A DNA stretch of 37,201 nt, from contig NZ_PPHG01000059.1 in NCBI RefSeq assembly GCF_002904295.1, forward strand, positions 1-37,201, written 5' to 3'. Positions within the stretch are counted from its first letter, which is position 1; every line of letters begins with the position of its first letter. The DNA is from Amycolatopsis sp. CA-128772. Lineage in GTDB: Bacteria; Actinomycetota; Actinomycetes; Mycobacteriales; Pseudonocardiaceae. The position numbers and the translations under genes are program-made. The notes beneath the pieces are model-generated. The model had not been told where the DNA came from, made no database searches, and saw only the letters and a list, made by a program, of their open reading frames with translations. Shown one piece after another: positions 31,024 through 37,201 of this stretch.

Positions 31024-32336
31024 TACAGCTCCTTCAATCGCTTGACCGCGTTCCGGCGTTCCACGACGCGGGCGGTCACGACCACGAACAGGACCTCGGC
31101 CGCCAGCGCGGCGAGCGCCACCGCCGGCAGCTTCGGCAGCTGGGCGTACTCGTTCACCTCGACACCGGGCACCGACATCTGCTGCCCGCCCAGCCACACC
31201 ACCACGGCCGCGGCGACGAGGCTCTGCACCAGCCACGTCCCCCCGGTCAGGAAAAGCAGTTCCCGGTAGGACCGGGTGAACCCGATGCCGTGCAGCCGGC
31301 GGACGGTGAGCCGCCGTCGCAGCCGGTCGGAGCCGATGACCACCATCGTCGCCGTCAGCGCGAGCAGGACGAGCAGCGCGCCGCCCCCGAACGCGACGGC
31401 CTGCGTCATCGCGCCGCGCAGCTCGGTGACCTGGGTGCCCATGGCGTCGTGCACGCTCACCAGGTACCGCAGGTTGTCGTCGAGCTTGAGCTGCCGCAGC
31501 AGCGGGGAGAGCCGGGCGAGCACGGCCGCGGGATCGCCGTCGACGCGGACCTTCAACCCGGTGTCCAGGCCGCCGGTGATCGAGTTCAGCCGGTCCACCG
31601 GCAGGCTGTTCGCCGGTGTCATCACCTCGATGATGGGGTCGGTGATCAGGTTCCCGTGCTCGGGGGCGACCTTGGGGTCGAAGCTGAACACCTGCTGGCC
31701 GGACGCCAGCCAGACGATCCGGACGTCCTGGTCGGTGAACCGCGGCGGCGCCTTTTCCCCGGCGATCCGCGCCTCCGCCTGGGCCGCGCCGGTGGTGCCG
31801 CCGCCCCCGGTCCGCGTGCTCCGGAACAGCTCCCTGAGCTGCGCTTCCCGCGGCTTGAACCGCTCGGGCACGAGGACCACCCAGGCCGGTTCGGTGGCGG
31901 CGACCTCGATCCGCTTCCCGGTGTCGTCGAGCACCGGGTACTGCGCGAGGTAGTTGCCGTTCACCCGGATCGGCGGCACCGGCCAGGGCGACGACGGGTC
32001 GTTCGGCGCGCCGGTCTGGTAGTTGACGGAGTCGACGTAGAGGGCGCCCTGCGCGTCCAGGACGGGGTACAGGCCGCGTGCCTCGGCGACCGTCGAGGCG
32101 TTGCCGCCGGTTTCCAGCTCCTGCTGGTCGTCCCCGACCAGCCGCGGGTAGAAGATCGCGTAGTTCTGGACCTTTTCCCACGGGGCCAGCGAATCCAGCC
32201 GCGTGCCCAGGTCGGCGGACTGTTGCCACACGACGACGGCCAGCACGGCCAGCACCACCCCGCAGACGGTCTTCACCACCGCGGGCAGCGCGATCGCCGG
32301 GCCGAAGGCCGGACGGCGGCGCATCCGATCGTTCAC
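31023..32336 (-). CDS. Bacteriocin-associated integral membrane protein, FtsX-like permease half
   Basis: 437 residues, GTG at 32336 overlapping the upstream stop (GTGA). Transmembrane helix at about 17-38 (VVKTVCGVVLAVLAVVVW), a large extracytoplasmic region of about 260 residues, then three C-terminal helices (AFGGGALLVLLALTATMVVI; WLVQSLVAAAVVVWLGG; AVALAALAAEVLFVVVTARV). The motif RRRLTVRRLHGIGFTRSYRE between helices 2 and 3 is the coupling-helix region of FtsX/MacB-type permeases and DUF1430 bacteriocin-associated proteins. It acts with the ATPase downstream. Likely role: export of, or immunity to, the bacteriocin. Confidence 0.78.
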   Translation of the reverse strand: MNDRMRRRPAFGPAIALPAVVKTVCGVVLAVLAVVVWQQSADLGTRLDSLAPWEKVQNYAIFYPRLVGDDQQELETGGNASTVAEARGLYPVLDAQGALYVDSVNYQTGAPNDPSSPWPVPPIRVNGNYLAQYPVLDDTGKRIEVAATEPAWVVLVPERFKPREAQLRELFRSTRTGGGGTTGAAQAEARIAGEKAPPRFTDQDVRIVWLASGQQVFSFDPKVAPEHGNLITDPIIEVMTPANSLPVDRLNSITGGLDTGLKVRVDGDPAAVLARLSPLLRQLKLDDNLRYLVSVHDAMGTQVTELRGAMTQAVAFGGGALLVLLALTATMVVIGSDRLRRRLTVRRLHGIGFTRSYRELLFLTGGTWLVQSLVAAAVVVWLGGQQMSVPGVEVNEYAQLPKLPAVALAALAAEVLFVVVTARVVERRNAVKRLKEL

Positions 32337-33319
32337 TGCAGGCTTCCTTTGATCAGGTCGGAAATCCGGACGCGGTGGATGATGAGCAGCCCGACGACCG
32401 CGGTGGCCGCGAACCCGGCCACCGTCACCTGGCCGAGGGTGACGGCGAGCGAACGCAGCAGCAACGGGTCCACCCCGGGCACGGTGAGCGAGACGATCGT
32501 GCACAGGCCCAGCCCGGCCGCGAACGCGCCGAGCTGCAACCGCCCCACGACCTCGTACCAGATCCGCGTCGCCGGGAACCCGGACAGCAGCAGCACGCCG
32601 ATGCGCTTGCCTTCGCGCAGCAGGAGGAACGCGATCACCAGGGTGGCCAGGCCGGCCAAGACGTACGCCAGCACCTCCAGGTACCCGCCGGTTTCGACGG
32701 GCGCCGGGACGTTCGCGGGCGTGAGGTCCGCGAGGGCCAGGTCCTCGACGCCGGCTTCGACCAGCCGCTGGTGCACGACGGCGAGGAACCGGCCGGTGTC
32801 CGCGGCGTCCGGCGACTCGACCACGTACCGGCCCGCGGTGGGCAGGGCGTCGAACGCCTGCCGCAGCGGGGCGAACGTGAGCTCGTACCGGTGGCCGAAG
32901 ACGGCGGGCACGCCCACGTTGTCCCGCTCGCCGCGACGCGCCGAGGAGACGGTCGCCGTGCCGCCGCGTGATTCGGCCGCGCTCAGCCAGCGTCCTTCGG
33001 CCAGCGTGAACCCGTCGAACAGCGCGGTGCGGGGACGCCCCATGAGGACGTAGGTCCGGATGCGTTCCGGCCCGGACCCCGGCGCGCTCACGGTGGTGCG
33101 CAGCACGTTCGTCCCGGTCGCCGTCGCCGCTTCGCCGAGCACGCGCAACGCCGTCCCGGGGTCCGCCGCCCGCGGGTGCTCCGGCCAGACGAACGGCGTG
33201 CCGACGCGGTACGCGGCCGTCTCGCTCTGCGATTCCCGATCGAAGACCGCGTCGGCCAGCACGACCACGGGAATGGCGAGCAGAGTGGCCAGAAATAGGA
33301 CGACGAGGGTCAGCCGCAC
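32333..33319 (-). CDS. Second membrane subunit of the bacteriocin transporter
   Basis: 328 residues, GTG at 33319 with a GGTGGAG-type site upstream. N-terminal helix (LTLVVLFLATLLAIPVVVLA), an extracytoplasmic region to about residue 215, then three helices (VLAYVLAGLATLVIAFLLL; LGAFAAGLGLCTIVSLTVPG; VAGFAATAVVGLLIIHRV). EGKRIGVLLLSGFPATRIWY is again a coupling-type loop, as in the neighbouring subunit. In many lactococcin 972 loci these two halves are one long protein; here they are split into two overlapping genes (GTGA). The start lies 107 bases beyond the hairpin behind the bacteriocin gene. Confidence 0.72.
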   Translation of the reverse strand: MRLTLVVLFLATLLAIPVVVLADAVFDRESQSETAAYRVGTPFVWPEHPRAADPGTALRVLGEAATATGTNVLRTTVSAPGSGPERIRTYVLMGRPRTALFDGFTLAEGRWLSAAESRGGTATVSSARRGERDNVGVPAVFGHRYELTFAPLRQAFDALPTAGRYVVESPDAADTGRFLAVVHQRLVEAGVEDLALADLTPANVPAPVETGGYLEVLAYVLAGLATLVIAFLLLREGKRIGVLLLSGFPATRIWYEVVGRLQLGAFAAGLGLCTIVSLTVPGVDPLLLRSLAVTLGQVTVAGFAATAVVGLLIIHRVRISDLIKGSLQ

Positions 33320-33426
33320 CGGTCTCCACCTTCTTCGTCACGCACGGTACTCGCTGCCAACGCAGCCACCCCCGGTTTCCGGGACGTTTTCCGTGGATTA
33401 CCCGGCTCGATTCCCGCCGGGCGACG

Positions 33427-33464
33427 CCGGTATCGGGACCGCATTTCCGCGGTCCCGATACCGG
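33427..33464. terminator. Hairpin between bacteriocin gene and transporter genes
   Basis: CCGGTATCGGGACCGC (33427-33442), ATTTCC loop, GCGGTCCCGATACCGG (33449-33464): perfect 16-bp stem, 24 bases beyond the bacteriocin stop (minus strand). There is no U-run. It probably acts as a partial terminator so that the small precursor is made in excess over the transporter, and it would also protect the 3' end of the short mRNA. Confidence 0.82.
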
Positions 33465-33488
33465 TTCACCGCGCTAACTCACCACGAA

Positions 33489-33854
33489 TCAGGCGTTCGG
33501 GTTGTAGTACGTGTAGCACGTGTACGCCCAGCCGGCCGTGACGGCGGCGTTGGCCCAGTAGCCCGGGTTGGCGTACCGCTTGCTGGTGCCGCCCGCCATC
33601 GCCGCGGTCGCGCTGTGGTAGTTGCTGTTGTGGACGTAGTTCGAGTAGCACTGCTTGAGCACGCCGTCGGGCTGGGTGCCCTGGCACCAGGTGCCGCCGC
33701 CGACGTTCGAGCAGGACAGGACCGTCGCGGGCGCGGCGGTCGTGCCGGTCCGGGCCGGTGCCGCCTGCGCGACCGTGGCCACCCCGGCGGTCATGAACAG
33801 GGCGAGCGAAGCGACCGAAGCCGTCTTGACGGCTTTGACCATGAAAGTGGACAT
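33489..33854 (-). CDS. Lactococcin-972-like bacteriocin precursor
   Basis: 121 residues, ATG at 33854 (GGGGAG about 10 bases upstream). Sec signal peptide (about 1-32: ASVASLALFMTAGVATVAQA, cleavage AQA|AP), a short pro-like linker, and a mature region with the family signature GGGTWCQGTQ (about 52-61), CYSNYVHNSNYHSATAAM (about 69-86) and the end WAYTCYTYYNP. Cysteines at about 48, 57, 69 and 111. Lactococcin 972 binds lipid II and blocks septum formation in sensitive cells; activity of this relative is inferred. The transporter/immunity genes follow on the same strand. Confidence 0.88.
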   Translation of the reverse strand: MSTFMVKAVKTASVASLALFMTAGVATVAQAAPARTGTTAAPATVLSCSNVGGGTWCQGTQPDGVLKQCYSNYVHNSNYHSATAAMAGGTSKRYANPGYWANAAVTAGWAYTCYTYYNPNA

Positions 33855-34130
33855 GATTGACCTACTCCCCAATAGGTTTGTTCCGGCAATCCGTGCAGCC
33901 CGGGAAGTCCACCCGAAAACCGGCGTGCGCCCACGCGGTGAATCCACTACGCGCGTCGCCGCCGAAAAAAGAAGTATTCCCCCCGGAAGGTGACTCTCCG
34001 TGAGTCGCCACCGTGAACGTAGCAATGCGCGCACGATCGAACAAGCGACGTGTCGGCACCTTCACTCGGATGTCGTAACGAGCGGACGATTTGATTCCGC
34101 TCGGTAAGAGAGGCTGCTTTCCTGCCCGGT
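33855..34130. promoter_or_regulatory. Bacteriocin upstream region
   Basis: No gene supported here. It must contain the bacteriocin promoter. A small inverted repeat (GACTC-n5-GAGTC, 33992-34006) and an A-tract (GCCGAAAAAAGAAG, 33961-33974) are the only visible elements. TTGCCG on the minus strand near 33890 could be a -35, but the matching -10 is poor. Confidence 0.35.
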
Positions 34131-34150
34131 AAAAGCGACGAAATCGTCGC
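34131..34150 (-). terminator. Intrinsic terminator of the lactate permease gene
   Basis: On the minus strand GCGACG-ATTT-CGTCGC (34150-34135) is followed directly by TTTT, 21 bases after the stop at 34172. One of the few hairpins in the window with a U-run. Confidence 0.7.
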
Positions 34151-34171
34151 GTGCGCTGCGGAAATCGTGGT

Positions 34172-35860
34172 TCAGGGCGACGGGATCATCGCCGTCAGGA
34201 TCGTCGCCTGGAGCAGGGAGATCACCCCGACCACCGCGGTCAGCAGCAGCGACCACAGGAACGTCTGCCGCAGCAGCGAGCCTTCCTTGCCGCTCTGCCC
34301 GATCGCCGTCGCGCCGATCGACAGGTTCTGCGGCGAGATCATCTTGCCCATCACGCCACCGGAGGTGTTCGTCGCGCCCGCCAGGATCGGGTTGAGGTTC
34401 AGCTGCTGCGCCGAAATCACCTGCATCGGGCCGAAGAGGCTGTTCGTCGACGCGTCCGAACCGGTCAGGAACACGCCGAGCCAGCCGATGTACGCCGAGA
34501 ACAGCGGGAAGACCACGCCGGTCGTCGCCAGCGCCAGGCCCAGCGTCTGCGTCGCGCCCGAGTAGTTCATCACGAACGCGATGGCCAGGATCATGAAGAT
34601 CGTCGCCAGCGCCCAGCGCATCTGAACCAGCGTTTCGCGGTAGGTCTTGAGCAGCAGCCCCGCCCGGCCGCCCATCGCGAACCCGGCGACGACCGCCGCG
34701 ACCAGGGCGATCGTGCCCGGCGAGAACAGGAAGTCGATGGTCAGCGTCGCCGCGTACGGCGTGTCCTTCGCGGTGATCGGCGGGTGCTGCACGACGTGGT
34801 TGTGCAGGCCGGGCCACGCGAAGATCCAGTCCGCCTTGTGCAGCAGCTTGGTCAGGTCGAGCCAGACGGGGAGGTTCTTGAAGATCGTGCCGATCCGCGA
34901 CAGGAAGATGGCCAGGATCAGGATGATGTAGGGCATCCACGCGTACAGCGCGCCGCGTTCGGCCTGTGCGGCGCCGAGGCTCTTGACCGCGGGCGCTTCC
35001 TCGCCGTCGAAACGCCACACCGTCGCCGGCTGCCAGAACCGGGTCAGGATCCAGAGCGTGGCCATCGCGGTGAGCGCGGCGAGGACGTCGACGAGACTGG
35101 CGCTGAGGTAGTTCGACGCGACGAACTGCATGGCCGCGAAGGCGAGCCCGGCGGTCAGCACGGCCGGCCACACCTCGAGCATGCGCTTCCAGCCGGCCAG
35201 GACCACGACCAGGAACGCCGGGATGATCAGCGCCAGCACCGGGACCTGGCGCCCGACCGCCGCCGAGAACAGCTCGGTCGCCTGGTCCTGCTTGAGGTGC
35301 ATGATCGGCGCGGTCAGCCGGCCGAGCACGATCAGCGGGTTCCCCAGCCCGCCGAACGCCACCGGCGCGGTGTTCGCCAGCAGCGCCAGCACGACGGCCT
35401 TCACCGGCGGGAACCCGAGCGCGGCCATCATCGCCGCGGTGATCGCGATCGGCGAACCGCCGCCCGCGACGCCTTCGAGCAGCGCCCCGAAGCCGAACGC
35501 GATGAGCAGCGCCTGCAGCCGCCGGTCTTCGCTGAACCCGGCGAGCACGCGCTTGATCGCGTCAAACCGGCCGGTTGCGACGGTGACGTTGTGGAAGTAC
35601 ACGGCGTGGAAGGCGATCCAGGCCACCGACCACAGCCCGAACACGACACCCATCGCCGCGGAGTCGAAGGCGAGCGCGGCCGGCATGCGGTACAGCAGCA
35701 GGGCGACGCCGAGCGCGGTGACGAGCGCGAGGGCCGCCGAGAGGTGCGCGGAGAAGCGGAGCACGCCGAGCGAGACCAGCAGCACGATGATCGGCAGTGC
35801 GGCGAGCAGCGCGGACACCCAGAGTCCGCCGGCCGGCTGGTAGTCCTGGATCCACGTCAC
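34172..35860 (-). CDS. lctP: L-lactate permease (LctP family)
   Basis: 562 residues from the GTG at 35860, which has AAGGAG about 7 bases upstream. About 13 hydrophobic helices. LctP-family hallmarks: FGFGALLEGVAGGGSPIAITAAMMAALGF is the conserved glycine-rich core (about 100-130; key residues EGxAGxGxP), followed by ANTAPVAFGGLGNPLIVLG; near the C-terminus FLTGSDASTNSLFGPMQV and LAGATNTSGGVMGKMISPQN. It carries lactate (and glycolate) into the cell with protons across the cytoplasmic membrane. Length is normal for the family. It lies 25 bp downstream of the IclR-type regulator on the same strand, so the regulator probably responds to lactate or a related acid. No lactate dehydrogenase gene lies in the window. 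Confidence 0.92.
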   Translation of the reverse strand: MTWIQDYQPAGGLWVSALLAALPIIVLLVSLGVLRFSAHLSAALALVTALGVALLLYRMPAALAFDSAAMGVVFGLWSVAWIAFHAVYFHNVTVATGRFDAIKRVLAGFSEDRRLQALLIAFGFGALLEGVAGGGSPIAITAAMMAALGFPPVKAVVLALLANTAPVAFGGLGNPLIVLGRLTAPIMHLKQDQATELFSAAVGRQVPVLALIIPAFLVVVLAGWKRMLEVWPAVLTAGLAFAAMQFVASNYLSASLVDVLAALTAMATLWILTRFWQPATVWRFDGEEAPAVKSLGAAQAERGALYAWMPYIILILAIFLSRIGTIFKNLPVWLDLTKLLHKADWIFAWPGLHNHVVQHPPITAKDTPYAATLTIDFLFSPGTIALVAAVVAGFAMGGRAGLLLKTYRETLVQMRWALATIFMILAIAFVMNYSGATQTLGLALATTGVVFPLFSAYIGWLGVFLTGSDASTNSLFGPMQVISAQQLNLNPILAGATNTSGGVMGKMISPQNLSIGATAIGQSGKEGSLLRQTFLWSLLLTAVVGVISLLQATILTAMIPSP

Positions 35861-35885
35861 GATCGGCTCCTTCGCCGGTGTGTGC

Positions 35886-36668
35886 TCAGGCCGGCCGGCC
35901 CCGGACGTACCCGAGCCGGAGGGAAAGGGCGGCGGCGGTCCCGGCGACGGAGGCCCCGAGCTCGTCGAGCCGGCGCAGCACCCGGGGAGCGGGCCCGGCG
36001 ATGCTGATGGCGGCGATCGGCCGCCCGGAGTGGTCCCGCACGGCGGCGGCCACGCACCCGACATCGGGCTCGTTTTCGACCTCGTCGATCGCCCACCCGC
36101 GGCGGCTGGTCTTGGCGAGCTCGTCGAGCAGCCGGTGCGGATCGCTGATGGTCTTGAGGGTCAGGGGATCGAGCTTCATCCGCCGCACCCGTTCGAGCCG
36201 ATCGGCCTCGGGCAGCGCGGCGAGCCAGGCTTTCCCGAGCGAGGTGGCGTGCTGCGGCCGCCGGGTCCCCAGCCGGCAGGCGAGGGTGACGGCACTGGCA
36301 CTGCGTTCGGTGGCGACGTAGACCATGGTGTCGTTGTCCGGAACGGCGAGGTAGGTGGTCTCCCCGGACCGTTCGGCGAGCGACGCGAGGTACCGGGGAG
36401 CACACCGGTGCAGATCGGTGGCGGCCATCGCCCGCGCACCGAGTTCGACGAGCCGCGTCCCGAGCCGAACCCGCCCGGTGACCTGGTCGGCTTCGAGGTA
36501 CTCGAGGTTCTTCAGGGTGCCGACGATCCGGTAGGCGGCGCTGCGGGAAAGCCCGAGTTGCCGCGCGATCGCATTGGTGGAAATCTCCTGGTGCCGTCCG
36601 ACGTGCTCCAGCACGGCGAGTCCGCGTTCGAGAGTCCCGCTTTGTTCCAGCCCGCGCTCCGGTCCCAC
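35886..36668 (-). CDS. IclR-family transcriptional regulator
   Basis: 260 residues, GTG at 36668 with GGAGGG about 5 bases upstream. N-terminal winged HTH (about 11-75: TLERGLAVLEHVGRHQEIST; AIARQLGLSRSAAYRIVGTL), then the IclR ligand-binding domain (about 90-250: YLASLAERSGETTYLAVPDN; RPQHATSLGKAWLAALPEAD; RGWAIDEVENEPDVGCVAAA; IAAISIAGPAPRV). It most likely controls the lactate permease gene behind it and its own promoter; effector unknown but plausibly lactate or pyruvate. Confidence 0.9.
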   Translation of the reverse strand: MGPERGLEQSGTLERGLAVLEHVGRHQEISTNAIARQLGLSRSAAYRIVGTLKNLEYLEADQVTGRVRLGTRLVELGARAMAATDLHRCAPRYLASLAERSGETTYLAVPDNDTMVYVATERSASAVTLACRLGTRRPQHATSLGKAWLAALPEADRLERVRRMKLDPLTLKTISDPHRLLDELAKTSRRGWAIDEVENEPDVGCVAAAVRDHSGRPIAAISIAGPAPRVLRRLDELGASVAGTAAALSLRLGYVRGRPA

Positions 36669-36696
36669 GTTGCCCTCCGTTGGACAGATTCCCGCT

Positions 36697-36717
36697 CAGC
36701 GGTACGCCTTTCCGCTG
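36697..36717. promoter_or_regulatory. Inverted repeat near the IclR start
   Basis: CAGCGG (36697-36702), 9 bases, CCGCTG (36712-36717), 29-49 bases upstream of the GTG. Candidate autoregulatory operator for the IclR-type protein. Confidence 0.45.
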
Positions 36718-36769
36718 GCTGGGGTTGGACGGTAACACCTCCGATGTATCTGGGGAAGATCTTGGAATG

Positions 36770-36787
36770 ACTCGCAACAATGCGAGT
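36770..36787. promoter_or_regulatory. Inverted repeat ACTCGCA-ACAA-TGCGAGT
   Basis: Perfect 7-bp arms with a 4-base centre, in the AT-richer block 36730-36840 upstream of the IclR gene. A weaker GGATG ... CATCC pair follows at about 36794-36816. Either an operator or a hairpin; about 100 bases from the IclR start. Confidence 0.4.
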
Positions 36788-36993
36788 AGTTGTGGATGCT
36801 AATTGGTTCAACATCCGATGGTTAAGTTTCCTACCTATGGCGGTTGCGCTGGTGTTGAGGGCGGAGTTCGACGGGTTCGAGGGGGTGGGTTCAGATGTGT
36901 GAATGGGCGGGTGAGATGTCCACAGGGGGCGGGCAATGTGGACAAAGGGGCGTCGGCCGGTGTTCTTTCGCGGTTGTTGTCGGCCGTCGCCGA

Positions 36994-36999
36994 TACGCT
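36994..36999 (+). promoter_or_regulatory. Possible -10 box for a gene beyond the window
   Basis: TACGCT fits TANNNT, preceded by TTGTTG at 36974-36979 (spacing of 14 is short) and followed by a GC palindrome (GGGGGCGCCCCC) near 37008-37020. In 36841-37201 I see no coding region that I can support; the short open frames there look like chance products of GC-rich sequence. Confidence 0.25.
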
Positions 37000-37178
37000 G
37001 GACCCGGGGGGCGCCCCCGCGGGAGGAGGGCGGTTTCCGGCGGCCGGCAGGTGGCGAGTCTCGCGGCGGGCATCCGACGGCGTGCCTGCGACGGCTCCAG
37101 CGATCCGCCCCGTGCGGCGGCCGGTGGGTGAAGTCGGTGGGAAGTGGCGCATCCGGAGCCGGCTGGTGACCGTTGTTC

Positions 37179-37201
37179 GGGCCGGGGGCCGGGGGCCGGG
37201 G
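37179..37201 (+). repeat. G-tract repeat at window end (GGGGGCC units)
   Basis: Four runs of three to five G separated by CC. The spacing would allow a G-quadruplex. The repeat may continue past the window edge. Confidence 0.4.

Noticed and set aside
33862..34065. Small minus-strand frame upstream of the bacteriocin gene
   Set aside because: No ribosome-binding site, signal peptide or family motif; it lies in the probable promoter region.
36895..37169. Short overlapping plus-strand frames near the window end
   Set aside because: Arg/Gly-rich translations with no Shine-Dalgarno support; a -10 box inside the interval suggests non-coding promoter DNA.

Overview
The window is very GC-rich (roughly 70% or more by eye), with G/C-ending codons, many GTG starts, TANNNT -10 boxes close to start codons, and families typical of mycothiol-using actinomycetes (MDMPI-fold proteins, ECF41 and ECF42 sigma factors, DUF4232 proteins, lactococcin-972-like bacteriocin). 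It looks like chromosomal DNA of a filamentous actinomycete, most likely Pseudonocardiaceae (Amycolatopsis-like). That assignment is an inference from style and family content. No rRNA, tRNA or CRISPR array was recognised.

Layout. (1) 1-4.7 kb: a 3' gene fragment, a voltage-sensor-like membrane protein without a pore, a frameshifted tandem-MerR (TioE-like) regulator divergent from an erythromycin-esterase-family gene, and a secreted three-repeat protein. (2) 4.7-12 kb: a secretome block with a GH55-like two-beta-helix protein carrying a CBM56-like module, a sedolisin-like (S53) protease, a small hypothetical protein and a multidomain GH29 alpha-L-fucosidase. (3) 12-16.7 kb: a broken RES-domain toxin gene, an ECF41 sigma factor with a near-ideal autoregulatory promoter, and an SpvB/YD-repeat (Rhs-like) protein that stops before the usual Rhs core end. 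(4) 16.9-22.2 kb: a tightly overlapping operon of a cytosolic subtilisin-like protease, an ECF-type sigma factor, a small two-part protein and a TPR-CHAT caspase-like protease. (5) 22.4-25.8 kb: two DUF4232 secreted or lipoproteins, strong hairpins, a decayed membrane-protein gene, an MDMPI-family gene and a decayed IS481 element. (6) 25.8-30.2 kb: a RibD/DHFR-fold reductase with an Rsm22-like methyltransferase, a YCII-YCII-ECF42 operon and an HD phosphohydrolase. (7) 30.3-33.9 kb: a lactococcin-972-like bacteriocin with its dedicated membrane proteins and ABC ATPase. (8) 34.1-36.7 kb: IclR regulator plus lactate permease. (9) The last 500 bp hold regulatory repeats and a probable promoter for a gene outside the window.

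The most interesting unit is region 4. Its composition (TPR-CHAT protease + ECF sigma + small candidate sigma inhibitor, plus a second protease) parallels the type III-E CRISPR 'Craspase' module (TPR-CHAT/Csx29, Csx30, RpoE-like sigma), but no Cas gene or array is nearby. I infer a protease-controlled sigma-release or conflict system. The sequence shows the parts and their operon structure; the mechanism is a hypothesis.

Three different ECF-type sigma factors lie within about 16 kb. Two have recognisable candidate target promoters upstream of their own transcription units. Several genes are visibly decaying (TioE-like regulator, RES toxin, membrane protein, IS481), which marks this as accessory, turning-over chromosome.
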